6,843 bases of DNA, taken from assembly GCA_003501375.1 (NCBI GenBank), contig DNPO01000281.1, positions 1 to 6,843 on the forward strand, read 5' to 3'. Made by a program: the position numbers and the translations under genes. The first letter of the stretch is position 1; each line of letters starts with the position of its first letter. Origin of the DNA: Candidatus Sumerlaeota bacterium. GTDB taxonomy: Bacteria > Sumerlaeota > Sumerlaeia > UBA8349. This document shows, in pieces, positions 6,304-6,843 of this stretch. The notes under the pieces were generated by a model. The model saw only the letters and a list, made by a program, of their open reading frames with translations. It did not search any database and was not told where the DNA came from.

Positions 6304-6313
6304 TGAATAAAAT
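6285..6313 (+). promoter_or_regulatory. Candidate promoter at the right end of the repeat, for the small membrane protein
   Basis: TTAACT (6285-6290) and TAAAAT (6308-6313) are separated by 17 bp, matching consensus at four and five of six positions. Transcription would start near 6320, about 29 bases before the ATG at 6349. The -35 and most of the spacer are repeat sequence, whereas the -10 is just outside it. Confidence 0.38.
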
Positions 6314-6330
6314 TCCCCACCGGGAAAATC

Positions 6331-6340
6331 AAAGGAGGTG
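6331..6340 (+). promoter_or_regulatory. Extended Shine-Dalgarno of the small membrane protein gene
   Basis: AAAGGAGGTG is an almost complete complement of the 16S rRNA tail, eight bases before ATG 6349. Upstream CCACC (6317-6321) could pair with GGTGG (6337-6341), overlapping the site. This weak 5-bp hairpin with a 15-nt loop could dampen translation, but may be chance. Confidence 0.8.
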
Positions 6341-6348
6341 GAAACATA

Positions 6349-6798
6349 ATGGACTGGAAACTTTTTGCACAGTTACTCGTTACACTCATCGTTGCACTCA
6401 TCGTTACCCCATTGGGGTGGTGGGTTGTGCATTACTTTTCATCGCGTCGTGATCTGAGAAACGAACAACGAAAAATGGTCGTGGAGTATTTGCTTGGAGC
6501 CTACCACAAACTTGAAGAAAATATACATCCGTCATCTGACGGAGAGTCAAAGCAGAAACAACTTGAATCAGCAATTGCGGAGATTCAACTTTTGGGTTCT
6601 CAGTTGCAAATAAAAATGGCATTAGAGTTTGCGGCTTCAATGGCCAATACCGGTGAAGGTGATTTGCAGAAACTACTCTTCGATCTGCGCGCTTCATTGC
6701 GTTTTGAACTTCAACTGGAAGATGTAAATGCGAAAATATTATACTACCGCATCCACGCTCCCAATGAAACCACTCCGAACAAAACACTCAAGCCCTAA
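6349..6798 (+). CDS. Small single-pass membrane protein, function unknown
   Basis: This 149-residue protein has one N-terminal membrane segment (about residues 6-30, LFAQLLVTLIVALIV then a Pro-Gly-Trp-Trp stretch), followed by the basic SSRRDLRNEQRK. By the positive-inside rule the remainder should be cytoplasmic. The soluble part (about 40-135) looks mostly helical: YLLGAYHKLEENI, SAIAEIQLLGSQLQIKMALEFAAS and LQKLLFDLRASLRFELQLE. This pattern (a K/RLE helix, 'aIAdIQLfG', and 'LL.dLR..LR.EL.LE') recalls a conserved family of uncharacterised small membrane proteins in diverse bacteria; that is memory, not a search. No catalytic motif is seen. Within the membrane segment the DNA holds a 12-base tandem duplication (CACTCATCGTT at 6383 and 6395), which encodes a repeated hydrophobic unit. 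A strong Shine-Dalgarno fixes the start; the stop is TAA. No partner gene overlaps it. Confidence 0.85.
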   Translation: MDWKLFAQLLVTLIVALIVTPLGWWVVHYFSSRRDLRNEQRKMVVEYLLGAYHKLEENIHPSSDGESKQKQLESAIAEIQLLGSQLQIKMALEFAASMANTGEGDLQKLLFDLRASLRFELQLEDVNAKILYYRIHAPNETTPNKTLKP

Positions 6799-6823
6799 CA
6801 ATTGCAAAAGTCTTGATTGGGGA

Positions 6824-6838
6824 CGTCCCGGAGGGACG
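6824..6838. repeat. REP-like perfect hairpin at the right edge
   Basis: CGTCCC and GGGACG form a perfect 6-bp stem around GGA, 26 bases past the stop of the membrane protein gene. Only five more bases are in the window, with no T-tract among them (GTTGA). The sequence resembles short intergenic palindromes (REP-like) dispersed in many bacteria. It could end the transcript or be one half of a repeat unit cut by the window edge. Confidence 0.5.
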
Positions 6839-6843
6839 GTTGA

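Overview
The window looks like part of an environmental, uncultivated-type bacterial chromosome of middling G+C. The best lineage clue is a 252-residue type IV pilin-like protein at 460-1218 (-). Its class III leader, SFGPD motif and 'YDSTNG...GGDVYR' tail resemble pilins I associate with Sumerlaeota, Hydrogenedentota and similar phyla. This assignment rests on recalled family patterns, not on a search.

Layout: (1) 1-360 holds no secure gene. A long open minus-strand frame runs off the left edge and may be the end-on fragment of another gene. (2) 361-1385 is a self-contained minus-strand pilin unit: sigma-70-like promoter (1308-1337), leader of about 80 nt with two small hairpins, strong Shine-Dalgarno, pilin gene, and a good intrinsic terminator (361-396). 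(3) 1386-5222 (-) is a two-gene unit: a small SWIM zinc-finger protein followed by a 1052-residue SNF2-family helicase. The two frames are identical and separated only by one TAG and 15 sense codons. (4) 5223-6348 carries two diverged copies of a 150-205 bp direct repeat that bracket a plus-strand RimJ/RimL-type GNAT acetyltransferase. The acetyltransferase stop codon lies inside the right-hand copy. (5) 6349-6798 (+) is a small, single-pass membrane-anchored protein of unknown function. A perfect 6-bp hairpin like those of REP elements follows it at the right edge.

Functional reading: SWIM and SNF2 form a familiar bacterial pair (compare Bacillus subtilis ywqB/ywqA), probably acting on DNA or nucleoprotein. 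The pilin, acetyltransferase and membrane protein appear to be independent units. I see no rRNA, tRNA, CRISPR array, transposase or recognisable defence cassette. The most interesting items are the single-stop split of the SWIM/SNF2 frame and the repeat-bracketed acetyltransferase whose C-terminus is encoded by the repeat.
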